A DNA stretch of 34,709 nt from an uncultured Gemmatimonadota bacterium (GTDB taxonomy: Bacteria; Gemmatimonadota; Gemmatimonadetes; Gemmatimonadales; Gemmatimonadaceae). This document shows positions 25,108-33,975 of the stretch, piece by piece. The stretch is taken from positions 1-34,709 of the forward strand of contig CAITQY010000050.1 in assembly GCA_903894655.1 (NCBI GenBank). The letters run 5' to 3'. Positions within the stretch are counted from its first letter, which is position 1; every line of letters starts with the position of its first letter. A model generated the notes under the pieces. The model saw only the letters and a list, made by a program, of their open reading frames with translations. It did no database searches and was not told the origin of the DNA. The position numbers and the translations under genes were made by a program.

Positions 25108-26103
25108 ATGCAGACTTCGACGATCGCCCGTGGACTGGTGGCGGCACTGTTGCTCGCCGCCTGCGGTGACGATGCACCGACCACGACCGACGATCTCGCC
25201 AACGCCGGCTGGGACAGCAACGGCGCGCCGACCTTCCTGAAAACGGCGCCGGCCGGCACCCTCCTCGGTGCGGCCGCCAAGAACACCTCCTTCGCCTGCA
25301 TCAAGGTCGCGATCCCCGGTACCGGCAGCTCGATCGTCCTTGGTCAGACGGCCGGGAAGCAAGTCACCCAAGCGAGTACGCCGTGGGTCCAGGGCGGCAA
25401 CGTGGTCATCGCGAAGATCGACGTCGTCCCCGGCAGCATGACCATGGAGAGTGTCTTCACCGTCACCGAGACGACGACCACGCGTCGTCTCAAGGGCAAC
25501 GGCATTCCGAATCATCCGATCGGCGTGTTCCCAATCCCTCGGTCATCATCGTCGTACCCGTACTACGCGGCGCTCCCGGCCGAGGGCTACGCCAATGCGG
25601 CGGAAATTCCCGTCCAGCCGTACGACCTCGATGTCACGTTGCCTCGCGAGCCCAAGACGTCCGCGACGCCGACCTGCATTTCCGGCCTGATGACGGGCGT
25701 GGCCCTTACTGGGGCGGCGTGGCACGTGGAGATGGCGCCGGATGCGCAGCTGAACGTGTACGACCCCAATGCCGCGTTGCCCACCGACCGCTGCTTCGGC
25801 CACCCGTATGCGACGCAGTACCACTACCACGGATATTCGTGGAAGTGCATGGATCAGGGCACCGCGGGAAAGCAATCGCCGCTGGTCGGATATGCACTCG
25901 ACGGTTTCGGTATCTACGGTCCTCGTGGCGCGGACGGCAAGCCGATCACCAATGCACAGCTCGATGAGTGCCACGGCATGGTGAGCGAGGTCCTGTTCAA
26001 CGGCAAGTTGCAGAGCATCTACCACTACGTGCTCAACAACGAGTACCCGTACTCGATTGGCTGCTATCGGGGCACGGTCCAGGCGTCCATGGCTGGCATG
26101 TAG
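25108..26103 (+). CDS. YHYH-domain lipoprotein
   Basis: 331 residues with a lipoprotein signal (MQTSTIARGLVAALLLAAC, lipobox LAAC at Cys19) followed by an acidic/Thr linker. The C-terminal half carries the YHYH signature: YATQYHYHGYS, then LVGYALDGFGIYGPRG, LDECHGMVSE and the closing IYHYVLNNEYPYSIGCYRGT. YHYH proteins are secreted proteins with conserved His, Tyr and Cys whose activity is not established; the histidines look like a metal site. The N-terminal half (residues about 60-150) includes a beta-rich region with no recognised family. It is not closely coupled to neighbours: 78 bases separate it from the next gene. Confidence 0.86.
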   Translation: MQTSTIARGLVAALLLAACGDDAPTTTDDLANAGWDSNGAPTFLKTAPAGTLLGAAAKNTSFACIKVAIPGTGSSIVLGQTAGKQVTQASTPWVQGGNVVIAKIDVVPGSMTMESVFTVTETTTTRRLKGNGIPNHPIGVFPIPRSSSSYPYYAALPAEGYANAAEIPVQPYDLDVTLPREPKTSATPTCISGLMTGVALTGAAWHVEMAPDAQLNVYDPNAALPTDRCFGHPYATQYHYHGYSWKCMDQGTAGKQSPLVGYALDGFGIYGPRGADGKPITNAQLDECHGMVSEVLFNGKLQSIYHYVLNNEYPYSIGCYRGTVQASMAGM

Positions 26104-26151
26104 CACGGATTCGTTTCTCTCGCGATCGACTTGTAGCACGTCGTCTGAATC

Positions 26152-26165
26152 AGTTTTTAAAAACT
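26152..26165. promoter_or_regulatory. 14-bp AT-rich perfect palindrome
   Basis: AGTTTTTAAAAACT is an exact palindrome 16 bases before the receiver-domain gene start. Ten A/T in a row stands out against the GC-rich background. It could be an operator, a promoter element or part of the upstream gene's 3' end. Confidence 0.35.
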
Positions 26166-26181
26166 CCTGCCGAGATACCCG

Positions 26182-27048
26182 ATGTTTCAGAAAGAATGGG
26201 AAGTACTCATCGTCGACGACGATCCCGATGTCCTCGCCGTCTCGAGGCTGGCCCTGCGCGGCGTCAAGGTGTGGGGCGTGCCGCTCAAGCTCCACACCTG
26301 TGCGAGCATGGCCGAGGCGATGGCGCTGTGCAACACCAAGTCCGACTTCCTGCCCTCGCTGGCGGTCGCCCTGGTGGATGTGGTGATGGAAACGGATAGC
26401 GCGGGGCTGGACTTCTGTCGCTACGTGCGCGAGGAGCGCAAGAACGCCTTGACCCAGCTGTTCATCCGCACCGGGCAGCCGGGCATTGCCCCGGAACGCA
26501 CCGTGATCGACCGGTACGACATCAACGGGTACTTCACCAAGGCCGAAGCCACCGAGGACAAGCTCTATTCGATGATCAAGAGCGGCGTGCGTCAGTACTA
26601 CTGGTCGGCGTTCGTGCTTGGTATGATCCCGATGGTGCGCCACGTGGCGGCCCAGATCGGCTCCCGCCCGGCAATCGCGAACGCCATCCAGCAGCACTAC
26701 GACGCCGCCTTTCAGGATCGATCGGGTGCCCAAGTGGAGTCGTACGACAACATCCGAATCGCCAGCATCTTCGACGACGAGGTGGCGGCCCTCGTGGGCT
26801 GGGACAAAGCGTCCGCCCTGGCCATGCGCGACCGCCTGAAAGAATTGCCAGCGGTGCCGTTCGGGGTGGACGGTGACGAGTACGTTCTCGACGACGAGCA
26901 CCGTTTGCTGATCAAGGTGGCCGCGCGCCCGAATGTCGCCGAGGCCTACCTCGTGGCCACGCAGACGTTTCGCGTGCCGGAATTCGTGCCCGAAGTCACG
27001 TACAACGGGCTTGCCGCGCTCGCATCCATCTGGCGTTTTTCCAAGTAG
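26182..27048 (+). CDS. Receiver-domain protein (DUF3369-like N-terminus) with unknown output
   Basis: 288 residues, no signal peptide. Residues about 5-140 form a response-regulator receiver: acidic pocket IVDDDPD (Asp12-14), phospho-acceptor Asp66 in ALVDVVMETDSAG, and the block FIRTGQPGIAPERTVIDRYDINGYFTKAE. That block closely follows the text of receivers associated with DUF3369 in HD-GYP and sensor proteins. The remaining about 150 residues contain none of the HD-GYP, HTH, GGDEF or kinase motifs I would recognise, only alpha/beta text ending LASIWRFSK. It may therefore be a single-output or adaptor regulator. No histidine kinase gene lies nearby in the window. Confidence 0.83.
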   Translation: MFQKEWEVLIVDDDPDVLAVSRLALRGVKVWGVPLKLHTCASMAEAMALCNTKSDFLPSLAVALVDVVMETDSAGLDFCRYVREERKNALTQLFIRTGQPGIAPERTVIDRYDINGYFTKAEATEDKLYSMIKSGVRQYYWSAFVLGMIPMVRHVAAQIGSRPAIANAIQQHYDAAFQDRSGAQVESYDNIRIASIFDDEVAALVGWDKASALAMRDRLKELPAVPFGVDGDEYVLDDEHRLLIKVAARPNVAEAYLVATQTFRVPEFVPEVTYNGLAALASIWRFSK

Positions 27049-27147
27049 TCCTGCGGGCCACTCGCCGTCCCCGCGGCGTGTGCCCCTCGCATCGCCCGCA
27101 CGTGTTCGCCCACCTCAAGAAGCAGCCGTGTAACGGCGGAGTGTCAT

Positions 27148-27897
27148 GTGAACGAAGTACCCGTGGTGGATGGCGTCGTGCTGGTGCACGGCGGCACCTG
27201 CGCCGCCGACATTTGGGACGAAGTGCTGCCGATGCTCTCTTTCCCCGCCGTGGCCGTCGACCTGCCAGGGCGCGGCAGCAACCCGGCCGACCTGGCCACC
27301 GTCACGCTCGATGATTGCGTCGCCGCCGTGCTGGACGCCGCCGATGCTGCGGGCTTTCGGCAGTTCGCGTTGGTGGGCCATTCAATGGGCGGGGTGACCA
27401 TCACCGAGACGGCATACCGCCATCCCGAGCGCGTACGCAGCGTCATCTACCTCGCCGCGCTGGTGCCCACGCAGGAGGTCTCGGCGGCGCGCCTCGTCAC
27501 GGGCGGCGACATGCCCTCGGGTGTGATGTCGCGCATGCCCGAGGAGATGTCCAAAGCGCTGTTTGCCAATGATCTCACGGACGCCCAGTGGGCATCGGTC
27601 GCGGCCCGCCTCGTCGACGACAGCTTCACGATCCTCAACGCGACCGTCAGCGGCCACCCGCTCGACTCCCACCGCGCGTACATCGGACTGGCCCGCGACA
27701 TTCCCGTGCCGCCCGCGCTGGTCGATGCGATGGTCGGGGTGCTCGGCCCCGACCTCGACCGGCGCACGCTGGACACGGGGCACATGATCATGAACTCGCA
27801 ACCCGAGTTGCTGGCGGCAGTGTTGGCCGAGGTGGTGAGGGCGAGGCCGGAAGCGCCGCGAACTGCCCACGACCAACACGCCGAAATACATGCATGA
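27148..27897 (+). CDS. Alpha/beta hydrolase
   Basis: 249 residues from GTG 27148, supported by GGAG at 27138-27141 with a 6-base spacer. Features in order: oxyanion segment VLVHGGTCAADIW, DLPGRGSN, nucleophile elbow VGHSMGG with Ser79, a cap region, probable acid near Asp184 and His212 in DTGHMIMNSQPE. This pattern fits small esterase or hydroxynitrile-lyase-like alpha/beta hydrolases without a signal peptide. The C-terminus overlaps the start of the next gene by 8 bases. Substrate is unknown. Confidence 0.88.
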   Translation: MNEVPVVDGVVLVHGGTCAADIWDEVLPMLSFPAVAVDLPGRGSNPADLATVTLDDCVAAVLDAADAAGFRQFALVGHSMGGVTITETAYRHPERVRSVIYLAALVPTQEVSAARLVTGGDMPSGVMSRMPEEMSKALFANDLTDAQWASVAARLVDDSFTILNATVSGHPLDSHRAYIGLARDIPVPPALVDAMVGVLGPDLDRRTLDTGHMIMNSQPELLAAVLAEVVRARPEAPRTAHDQHAEIHA

Positions 27898-28561
27898 TGA
27901 ACCGCGTTGTACAACGCACGGCGCCCTTGTGCTTACCCTGGCCGTGGCCGCGTTGTTGGACATGGCCACGTCCACAGCGCTCAGCCTGACAGATCAGTCG
28001 CCCAGCGTGCCAGTGATCGTCTTTCGTACTGTCGATGCATATGTCAGTCCTGCCGCATTAATCGCCAGCTTCATCGCCGGTATGCTCTGGCTGCTCAACA
28101 GGCAAAAGGCCGGCAAGCTGTTGTTCAGTGTGACCCTGGCTCTCGCTATGCTCGCCCTGCTGGACAACTTAGTTGGCCTCATTGTGAGCCTGTTCGATAA
28201 GCAGGACAATCCAGCGGATTTGCTGCTTTCTGCAAGTCTCGTGTACATCGAAAGCTTAGCGGTATTCGCGGCATACTACTGGAAGTTTGACAACCCCTAT
28301 CAAGTGCGCATTGCCGCGGGTGAAAAAATTCATCCTGGGATTGTCTTTCCGCACAACATGTGCGCCTTCGATTCGCTGACGGGTTGGCAACCAACGTTCA
28401 TGGACTATGCGTTCCTGTCATTCAACACCGCAAGCACGTTCGGTCCCACGCTTCCAATTCCACTGCGAAACCCAATTCAAATCGGCATGATGTTTCAAGT
28501 CGCCATCGCCATGGCGGTGCTGATCATGTTGGCCGCGCGTGCGATTGGTTTAATTAGTTAA
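27890..28561 (+). CDS. Four-helix membrane protein with channel-pore-like segment; low GC
   Basis: 223 residues with hydrophobic helices at about 13-32, 50-70, 75-100 and 115-135, and a C-terminal pair: a loop DYAFLSFNTASTFGPTLPIPL followed by a final helix (MMFQVAIAMAVLIMLAARAI). The loop-helix layout resembles the pore loop of two-helix channels, but the GYG selectivity filter is replaced by FGPT; similar membrane proteins of unknown function carry AFSPTDTxPL at this place. Composition is distinct: three 60-base lines I counted (from 28021, 28201 and 28321) are 53, 50 and 47 percent GC, against 73 percent for a line in the preceding gene (27661) and 67 percent in the following one (28861). 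The start could also be ATG 27962. Likely acquired from elsewhere. Confidence 0.75.
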   Translation: MHDEPRCTTHGALVLTLAVAALLDMATSTALSLTDQSPSVPVIVFRTVDAYVSPAALIASFIAGMLWLLNRQKAGKLLFSVTLALAMLALLDNLVGLIVSLFDKQDNPADLLLSASLVYIESLAVFAAYYWKFDNPYQVRIAAGEKIHPGIVFPHNMCAFDSLTGWQPTFMDYAFLSFNTASTFGPTLPIPLRNPIQIGMMFQVAIAMAVLIMLAARAIGLIS

Positions 28562-28726
28562 GCGCCCGCGGGGTGGTTGGCGTACGGGTGGTGGATCGCT
28601 GGGAACATCGTCAGCGCGGGCCCGGCTGAGGCAACCAACTCCGATCGAACTTCCTATGCCGATCTATCCACCATCCGGCCGATGCAGAATCACCGAGGCG
28701 ACAGCGCAAACGAGGGCCGCCCTGGT

Positions 28727-30643
28727 ATGACGTCGGTGCTCAACGACCTTCGCCGGGCCCTGCGCGAAGTGCTTGGTGTGTGCCTGACGCTGGAGCGCTC
28801 TCGCATCGCCTATCCGTGCGGTCTCCGCGCGGCGCTCACGCTGGTGGTGGTGCTGTGGATCGCGCGCAGCGGTGGCCGTATGGACATCGGCGTGCCAATG
28901 GCCATTGGCGTCCTGATGGTCAACCTGAGTGACGTCTGCGAACCCCACGGACTTCGCTGGCGCACGATGTTGTGGACCACGGCGTGTGCCTCGCTGTCCA
29001 CCTGGCTGGCAGGAATGGTTTCTGCCGATCCGGCCGCTCACCTCATCGCCGGCATACTGTTAGCGGCGGTGCTCGGGTACGCCAGCGCACTCGGCCCCAA
29101 GAGCAGCCTGGCTGGGTCCATCGGCTTGGCGATGTTCGCGCTGTATGCCGGCTCAGCGATCGGCAGCCATCGCTCCGTGGCCGATGCGCTGGCGCTCGGC
29201 GTAGGCGGCGTACTCGCCACCGTGGTCGCCATCGCGGGTTGGCCATTGCGTCGCTTCGAGGTCCCGCGGACCCACATCGCCATCGCCTACGAGCAGTTCG
29301 CCTTTCTCTGCGACGACTTGCGATCACGATGGACATCCACTGCCGTGGCCTCGGCCATTCTTGACGCGGCCCGATCGGTGGAAACAAGCGGCGCAGCGGG
29401 CCCCACCGAGGTCTGGTTGCGAAAATTCCTCGAGTGCCTTGAGCACAGCCGCTGCCTGCTGCTCGCGATCGGGCCGATGCATGAGCCACTGCCGAATCCG
29501 GCGTCGCTGGACCGCGTGCTGGCGGCTACGTCGACGTTGACCCGGGCGATGGGCGCCGCGCTGGCCTTGAAGCACCGCACGCCTCGCGTCATGACCGAGC
29601 TCGAGCGGTTTCAAGCGGCGTGCGATGGCTACACTGATGCGGCGGGCATCGAACTCGTGCGTCGCTTGCGCGGCTACCTCACCGAAGCCGCTCAATTGAT
29701 GGCTGGCAGCTGGCCGATCGGCAGCGCGGCGAGCACCCGCGTGGTCAAGCCCGCGTCTGCTGGCATCCGGTCAATGATCCGTCAGCACGTTGACATGCGC
29801 GACAGCTATGTGCGGCACGCGATCAAGCTGGCCATCACCTACGGACTGGCCGTCGCCGTTTCGCTGGGGCCATGGGATCCCAGACACATCCACCACACGT
29901 ACTGGATTCCGCTCACGGTGGCATGGATCTGCAAACCTGACCTCTACAGCACCGTGGGCAGGATCGGCATGCGGGTGCTGGGCACGACCGCCGGGGTGGT
30001 GCTGGTCACGATCTTCCTGAATGTGATTGGAAGCGAGCGCGCCATCATCCTGCTAGTCGGCATCGGGGCCTTCGTGTCGTGCGCGTTTCTGTGGGCCAAC
30101 TACGCGGTGATGGTCATTGGCATGACGCTGGCGGTGCTCTGCCTGGGGGCGATTGGCGGGGTCGCGGTCGAGGCCGAGACCTACGTGCGATTGTGGGCCA
30201 CGTTGCTGGCAGGCGGCCTCGTGGCGCTCACGGCGCTCGTTCACCCCCTGCGCAAGGGCGCAGCGGTTTCGGGTCACTTGTCACGCATGTGCAGCGACCT
30301 GCGCGCCTACGCCGAAAAGCTGCGAGCTGGCATGCCTCCGGCAGATCTGTCACAGGCTCGTGCGCTATTGCTGCGCGACCGAACCAACGCGGCGCTCACG
30401 GTGGCGGCGGCGGCGGCCGAGCCACCAGCACTGTGGGCACGGGACCGCGTCCGTGTGGACGTGGCAAGCGCGCGAGCCGTTCTGCATGAACTGGAGGCCG
30501 AGCTTTCCAAGCTGATCGCCATCGACATCCTGGGACATCAACTCCGGAGCGCGCCGACAGCCTGGCCGCAATTCGAGACCACCCTGTGCGACATCGAGCG
30601 ACGCATAGGCGCCCTGTGCGGCACGCACGCCTCGACATCGTGA
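28727..30643 (+). CDS. FUSC-family inner-membrane transporter
   Basis: 638 residues from ATG 28727 (GAGGG at 28712-28716, 10-base spacer); the frame is open upstream from 28577 but that stretch is not protein-like. There are two blocks of about six membrane helices (residues about 30-170 and 360-490), separated by a cytoplasmic helical region of about 190 residues; a soluble helical tail follows. This is the layout of FUSC proteins (YccS, and the AaeB subunit of aromatic acid exporters). The loop after the first helix has MDIGVPMAIGVLMVNLSD and the second block repeats this type of motif (HHTYWIPLTVAWICKPD). It probably exports organic acids or similar compounds. No membrane-fusion partner gene is adjacent. 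Confidence 0.85.
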   Translation: MTSVLNDLRRALREVLGVCLTLERSRIAYPCGLRAALTLVVVLWIARSGGRMDIGVPMAIGVLMVNLSDVCEPHGLRWRTMLWTTACASLSTWLAGMVSADPAAHLIAGILLAAVLGYASALGPKSSLAGSIGLAMFALYAGSAIGSHRSVADALALGVGGVLATVVAIAGWPLRRFEVPRTHIAIAYEQFAFLCDDLRSRWTSTAVASAILDAARSVETSGAAGPTEVWLRKFLECLEHSRCLLLAIGPMHEPLPNPASLDRVLAATSTLTRAMGAALALKHRTPRVMTELERFQAACDGYTDAAGIELVRRLRGYLTEAAQLMAGSWPIGSAASTRVVKPASAGIRSMIRQHVDMRDSYVRHAIKLAITYGLAVAVSLGPWDPRHIHHTYWIPLTVAWICKPDLYSTVGRIGMRVLGTTAGVVLVTIFLNVIGSERAIILLVGIGAFVSCAFLWANYAVMVIGMTLAVLCLGAIGGVAVEAETYVRLWATLLAGGLVALTALVHPLRKGAAVSGHLSRMCSDLRAYAEKLRAGMPPADLSQARALLLRDRTNAALTVAAAAAEPPALWARDRVRVDVASARAVLHELEAELSKLIAIDILGHQLRSAPTAWPQFETTLCDIERRIGALCGTHASTS

Positions 30644-30660
30644 GGCCGGACATCGACGTG

Positions 30661-30675
30661 ATGAGCTCCGCTCAT
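30661..30675. other. Short inverted repeat after the FUSC gene
   Basis: ATGAGC and GCTCAT pair around TCC. There is no T-run after it, so it is at most a weak terminator candidate. Confidence 0.15.
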
Positions 30676-30790
30676 TACCCTCCCACCATGGACGCCCTCG
30701 ACATCGCGTTTGCCGAAGCCCGCCGCTTTCTGCGGCTCGCTTGACACCCGCCCTGTCGCGTCGGCAAAGCATGATGGCACCGACCACGCC

Positions 30791-31141
30791 ATGACCATCA
30801 CGCTATACGGTATCCGCAACTGCGACACGATGAAGAAGGCCCGCGCCTGGCTCGATGCACGCGGTGTCGCGTATGTGTTTCACGACTACAAGGTCGCGGG
30901 CATCGATGCGGCGACGCTCCGCGCGTGGGCGAGCTCCGTCGGCTGGGAGAAACTGCTCAACCGCGCGGGCACGACATTCCGCGCGCTGGCCGATGCGGAC
31001 AAGGTCGACCTGAACGAGGCTAGAGCGATTGCGCTCATGGTCGCCAACCCGAGTCTGATCAAACGTCCGGTACTCGAGGGGGCGGTTGGGGTGCCGCTGG
31101 TGGGTTTCAGTGCGGCAGCGTACGAGGCAGCGCTGCCGTGA
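30791..31141 (+). CDS. ArsC/Spx-family protein (YffB-like)
   Basis: 116 residues, the normal length for this thioredoxin-fold family. It begins MTITLYGIRNCDTMKKARAWLD with one cysteine (Cys11) in a C-x-x-M context rather than CxxC, continues with FHDYKVAGID and W…LLNRAGTTFR, and ends with the loop SLIKRPVLEG, where the Arg-Pro pair is the family's conserved substrate-binding site. It is related to ArsC and the regulator Spx; this single-cysteine branch (YffB) is thought to be a glutathione-dependent thiol reductase or an inert relative. ATG 30791 is chosen over the TTG at 30710 because family homology begins exactly there. Confidence 0.9.
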   Translation: MTITLYGIRNCDTMKKARAWLDARGVAYVFHDYKVAGIDAATLRAWASSVGWEKLLNRAGTTFRALADADKVDLNEARAIALMVANPSLIKRPVLEGAVGVPLVGFSAAAYEAALP

Positions 31142-31193
31142 TCATCCGCCGACCGTGCCTGTGTGCTTCGCCCCGCACGCCCGCGCCGACTCC

Positions 31194-33788
31194 CTACAAC
31201 GCCGCACTCAAATAAAAGTCCGTCCGCCACTGCTTGAGCGGATACAACCCGCGCGAGAAGTCCACGCGAATCAATCCATCTAGTACGCCTATCCCAACGC
31301 CTGCCCCACGCTGCGGCTGCACCTTCGCGAACGCCTCCCGGCTCCCGGCCCAACCGATATCAAAGAAGCCCACCGGCCGGAAGACGCCTTGCTTGGTTCC
31401 CACTTCCGCACGCGCCAACCAGAACGCATCGCCATCCTGCGTGCCGGCGATCTGTCCGCGCACCGTCCGCACGCCACCCACGAACCAGCCGCGCTGACGC
31501 GGCACGTCGCCGAGTGAACTGCCGATCGCGCCGGTCAACGCCGTCGAGAATCGCGACACCGGGCGCGTGATCGTGCCTTCCACCGACGCCCGCGCATACT
31601 GAAAGGTCCCCGTGCCCGCCTCGCCATTCAGCACCGTCGTCACGCGCAGTCCCTGCGGGCGATCCAGCAACAGCCGCGAATACATCCCCGACACGCCGGT
31701 CACACTCAAATCTTCCGATTCGATATTCCGGCGGAATCGGCGGTCGGCAATGAGCTTCGCCAGCGAGAAGGTGTTCACCACATTGGTGTCGCCGGCCGTC
31801 CACTGCCGCTCGATGAACAGCTTGTACTCCAGCGCACCACGACGACGCTCGCGACGCTCACTCAACTCGGCGCCCGTCGTGCGATAGTAGAACCCTTCGT
31901 CGCGTCCGTAGATGAACGCCGGCAAACTCGGGCCGAAGCTCAGTCCCCCGCCCCACTCGGGATTGGTGGCGGCGAGGCGATGATACACCGCCGCGGTCAC
32001 GGTGCGTGCGCCGTTGGTACGCGTCAGGCTCAGCTCACCGTTCGCGTGCAGATCAGCGTGACCGATGCGCCCCACCGCGTTCAGCGTGTAGCCCGCCCCC
32101 AACAGCTGCGACACCTGCACGCCGGCGGAAAATCCCTCCACGCGGTTGAAGCGCAACAGGTCGGAGCCCACGCGCACCGTCGGCCTCTGCGGCATCCACC
32201 CGGGCTGCAGCGAGAAGTCGAGTGCCGACACCAGTGCGTCGCGACTCTTGAGGTCGAACAACTCATCGTCCGACGCCACCGCCGGTGGCAGCGCGGGCGA
32301 CTTCGCGAGCTTCGCGGCATCGCACGGCATATCGTACGCCACGCGCAACGCGCCTTCGTAGCGCGATTCCACCCGCGTGTACGTGGAATCCTGTGCGCAC
32401 AGCCGACGCCGCAGGCGATCCGCAGACGACAGCTTCACCGTATCGACCACGGCGTTGCCAGTACCGCCCTGCACGGCGCCGCCGCCAATACTGATGGTGA
32501 CGTTACCACTACCCACCAGCACCGTGGTGTCACTGCGTGTCCCGGCGCCGGAGAGACGCGCCGCCGGGATCGCCGCCAATGAGAAATCGCCGTTCACTTC
32601 GTCGTAGGTGAATTTCTCATCAATGCTGAATGGCGTTCGGATAAAGCCGATCTGCGCCGACGCCGTGGCACTGTTGGCGCGCGGCAACCAGAACTTACCC
32701 TGATACAAGCCGTACTCCACGGTGATCGCATCGAGTTTCGCCTTCGCGGGACGGAACGTCGCCTTCACCCAAGCCGGTGGCCCATCGTCGGCCCCGGTAC
32801 CGCTGGCCCGCGCCTGCACCGACGGTGCGCGCAGGATCGAATCCTTGACGTACAGATCACGCGGCATACGCACCCGGGCAATCGAATCACGCAAACGGTC
32901 CGCCTCGCGGCTCACCTTGGTGTCGGCCTCGCTGTCTTCCGACGCCACATCCCAGATCTCGAGCTCGGCCGCCAGCCGGTACGCCGCGCGCACCAGCTGC
33001 CCACCGTCACGATCGAACCAGAACGAGCCCACGAACACTCTCCAGTCGGGGCGACGTGCCGTGATGCGCAACTCGCGCAACCTGATCACCCGGCCACCAT
33101 CGAGCGTGATGTCCACCGAGTCGCCCGTGGCATACGTGTAGTACGTCTCGGCGCCGTTCGCGAGTGGATGAATGACTTCACGCTCGTCGATGTCGCTCTT
33201 CACTACGCCGAAGTTGCTACTCGGAAACCAGAGCGACTCGCGCCCCGGAAAATACGGAATGGAGATAGCACCACTGAAGTCGCCATTCGCCTTGCCACCC
33301 ATCGGCACCGTCATACGCGACCCGATCGGCCGCACGCGCACACCAACATTTCGTCGCCACGAGATCTCGGCCACGTTGTCCCCACGGAACAACAGCTTCT
33401 CGAGCCCTAGCCGCTTGGCGCCCAGCCCCATCGAGATGCGCTGTGTCGCGGTGGCCTTGTAGGCCGTCAGCGCGCTATCCTGCCGCACCCGCGCCTCACG
33501 GGCCCGTAGCAGGATGCGCTTCGCCTCGGGGTCGCTGAAGGCCGACGCGCTGGCCGAGTCGGCCCGCAGCCTCCGTATCACGCTGTCGGGAGACAGCTGC
33601 CGGCGCGCCATCGAGCGGGCGTCGCGGCTAAGCTCGCGCGCCGTCGCCCGTTCCTCGGCCGTCAGCGTGTCGCGCGTGACCGGCGGCTTGGCTCGCGCCT
33701 GGCCGAACAGCGCCTCGGGACACGCGGCGGAGATCAGGCTCATCACCCCAACCAGGGCGACCACACGGAGCGAATTCGGAGAGCGCAT
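31194..33788 (-). CDS. Large outer-membrane beta-barrel protein
   Basis: 864 residues from ATG 33788, giving a signal peptide (core VVALVGVMSLISAACPEALFG, A-x-A at QARA); an ATG at 33821 would add 11 residues in front. The N-terminal region (about 40-130) is highly charged and helical. The remaining chain alternates strands and turns, and the last residues (GVGIGVLDGLIRVDFSRGLYP…DFYLSAAL) are of the type that closes Omp85/TamA-like or surface-antigen barrels. A disulfide or metal role for the few cysteines is not visible. Function could be adhesion, secretion or TonB-independent transport; I cannot assign one. It converges on the ArsC-like gene. Confidence 0.82.
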   Translation of the reverse strand: MRSPNSLRVVALVGVMSLISAACPEALFGQARAKPPVTRDTLTAEERATARELSRDARSMARRQLSPDSVIRRLRADSASASAFSDPEAKRILLRAREARVRQDSALTAYKATATQRISMGLGAKRLGLEKLLFRGDNVAEISWRRNVGVRVRPIGSRMTVPMGGKANGDFSGAISIPYFPGRESLWFPSSNFGVVKSDIDEREVIHPLANGAETYYTYATGDSVDITLDGGRVIRLRELRITARRPDWRVFVGSFWFDRDGGQLVRAAYRLAAELEIWDVASEDSEADTKVSREADRLRDSIARVRMPRDLYVKDSILRAPSVQARASGTGADDGPPAWVKATFRPAKAKLDAITVEYGLYQGKFWLPRANSATASAQIGFIRTPFSIDEKFTYDEVNGDFSLAAIPAARLSGAGTRSDTTVLVGSGNVTISIGGGAVQGGTGNAVVDTVKLSSADRLRRRLCAQDSTYTRVESRYEGALRVAYDMPCDAAKLAKSPALPPAVASDDELFDLKSRDALVSALDFSLQPGWMPQRPTVRVGSDLLRFNRVEGFSAGVQVSQLLGAGYTLNAVGRIGHADLHANGELSLTRTNGARTVTAAVYHRLAATNPEWGGGLSFGPSLPAFIYGRDEGFYYRTTGAELSERRERRRGALEYKLFIERQWTAGDTNVVNTFSLAKLIADRRFRRNIESEDLSVTGVSGMYSRLLLDRPQGLRVTTVLNGEAGTGTFQYARASVEGTITRPVSRFSTALTGAIGSSLGDVPRQRGWFVGGVRTVRGQIAGTQDGDAFWLARAEVGTKQGVFRPVGFFDIGWAGSREAFAKVQPQRGAGVGIGVLDGLIRVDFSRGLYPLKQWRTDFYLSAAL

Positions 33789-33975
33789 GAACCGGGGAAC
33801 GGGACGAGACGGGGACTTCATGACCAACACGACGGTCTCGGTGACCATACGGAGGGCCGGACCGAGCGGTTTCCCCGCCTGAAACGTAATTTCGAGGTTC
33901 GCCCGTTGTGCCCGGTTCGTTACGGCCACCGGCGACCTCTGTCCCAGATTCGCCGACCACCATTGGGAGTCCGCC

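Noticed and set aside
25546..26901. Minus-strand open frame (451 codons) opposite the YHYH and receiver genes
   Set aside because: It spans two well-supported plus-strand genes and has no recognisable domain; a GC-bias shadow.
28564..28621. 7-bp inverted repeat (GCCCGCG/CGCGGGC) after the low-GC membrane gene
   Set aside because: A G/C-only 7-bp match with a 44-base loop is expected by chance in this composition.
30661..30744. 27-residue open frame between the FUSC and ArsC-like genes
   Set aside because: Too short, no ribosome-binding site, no recognisable sequence.
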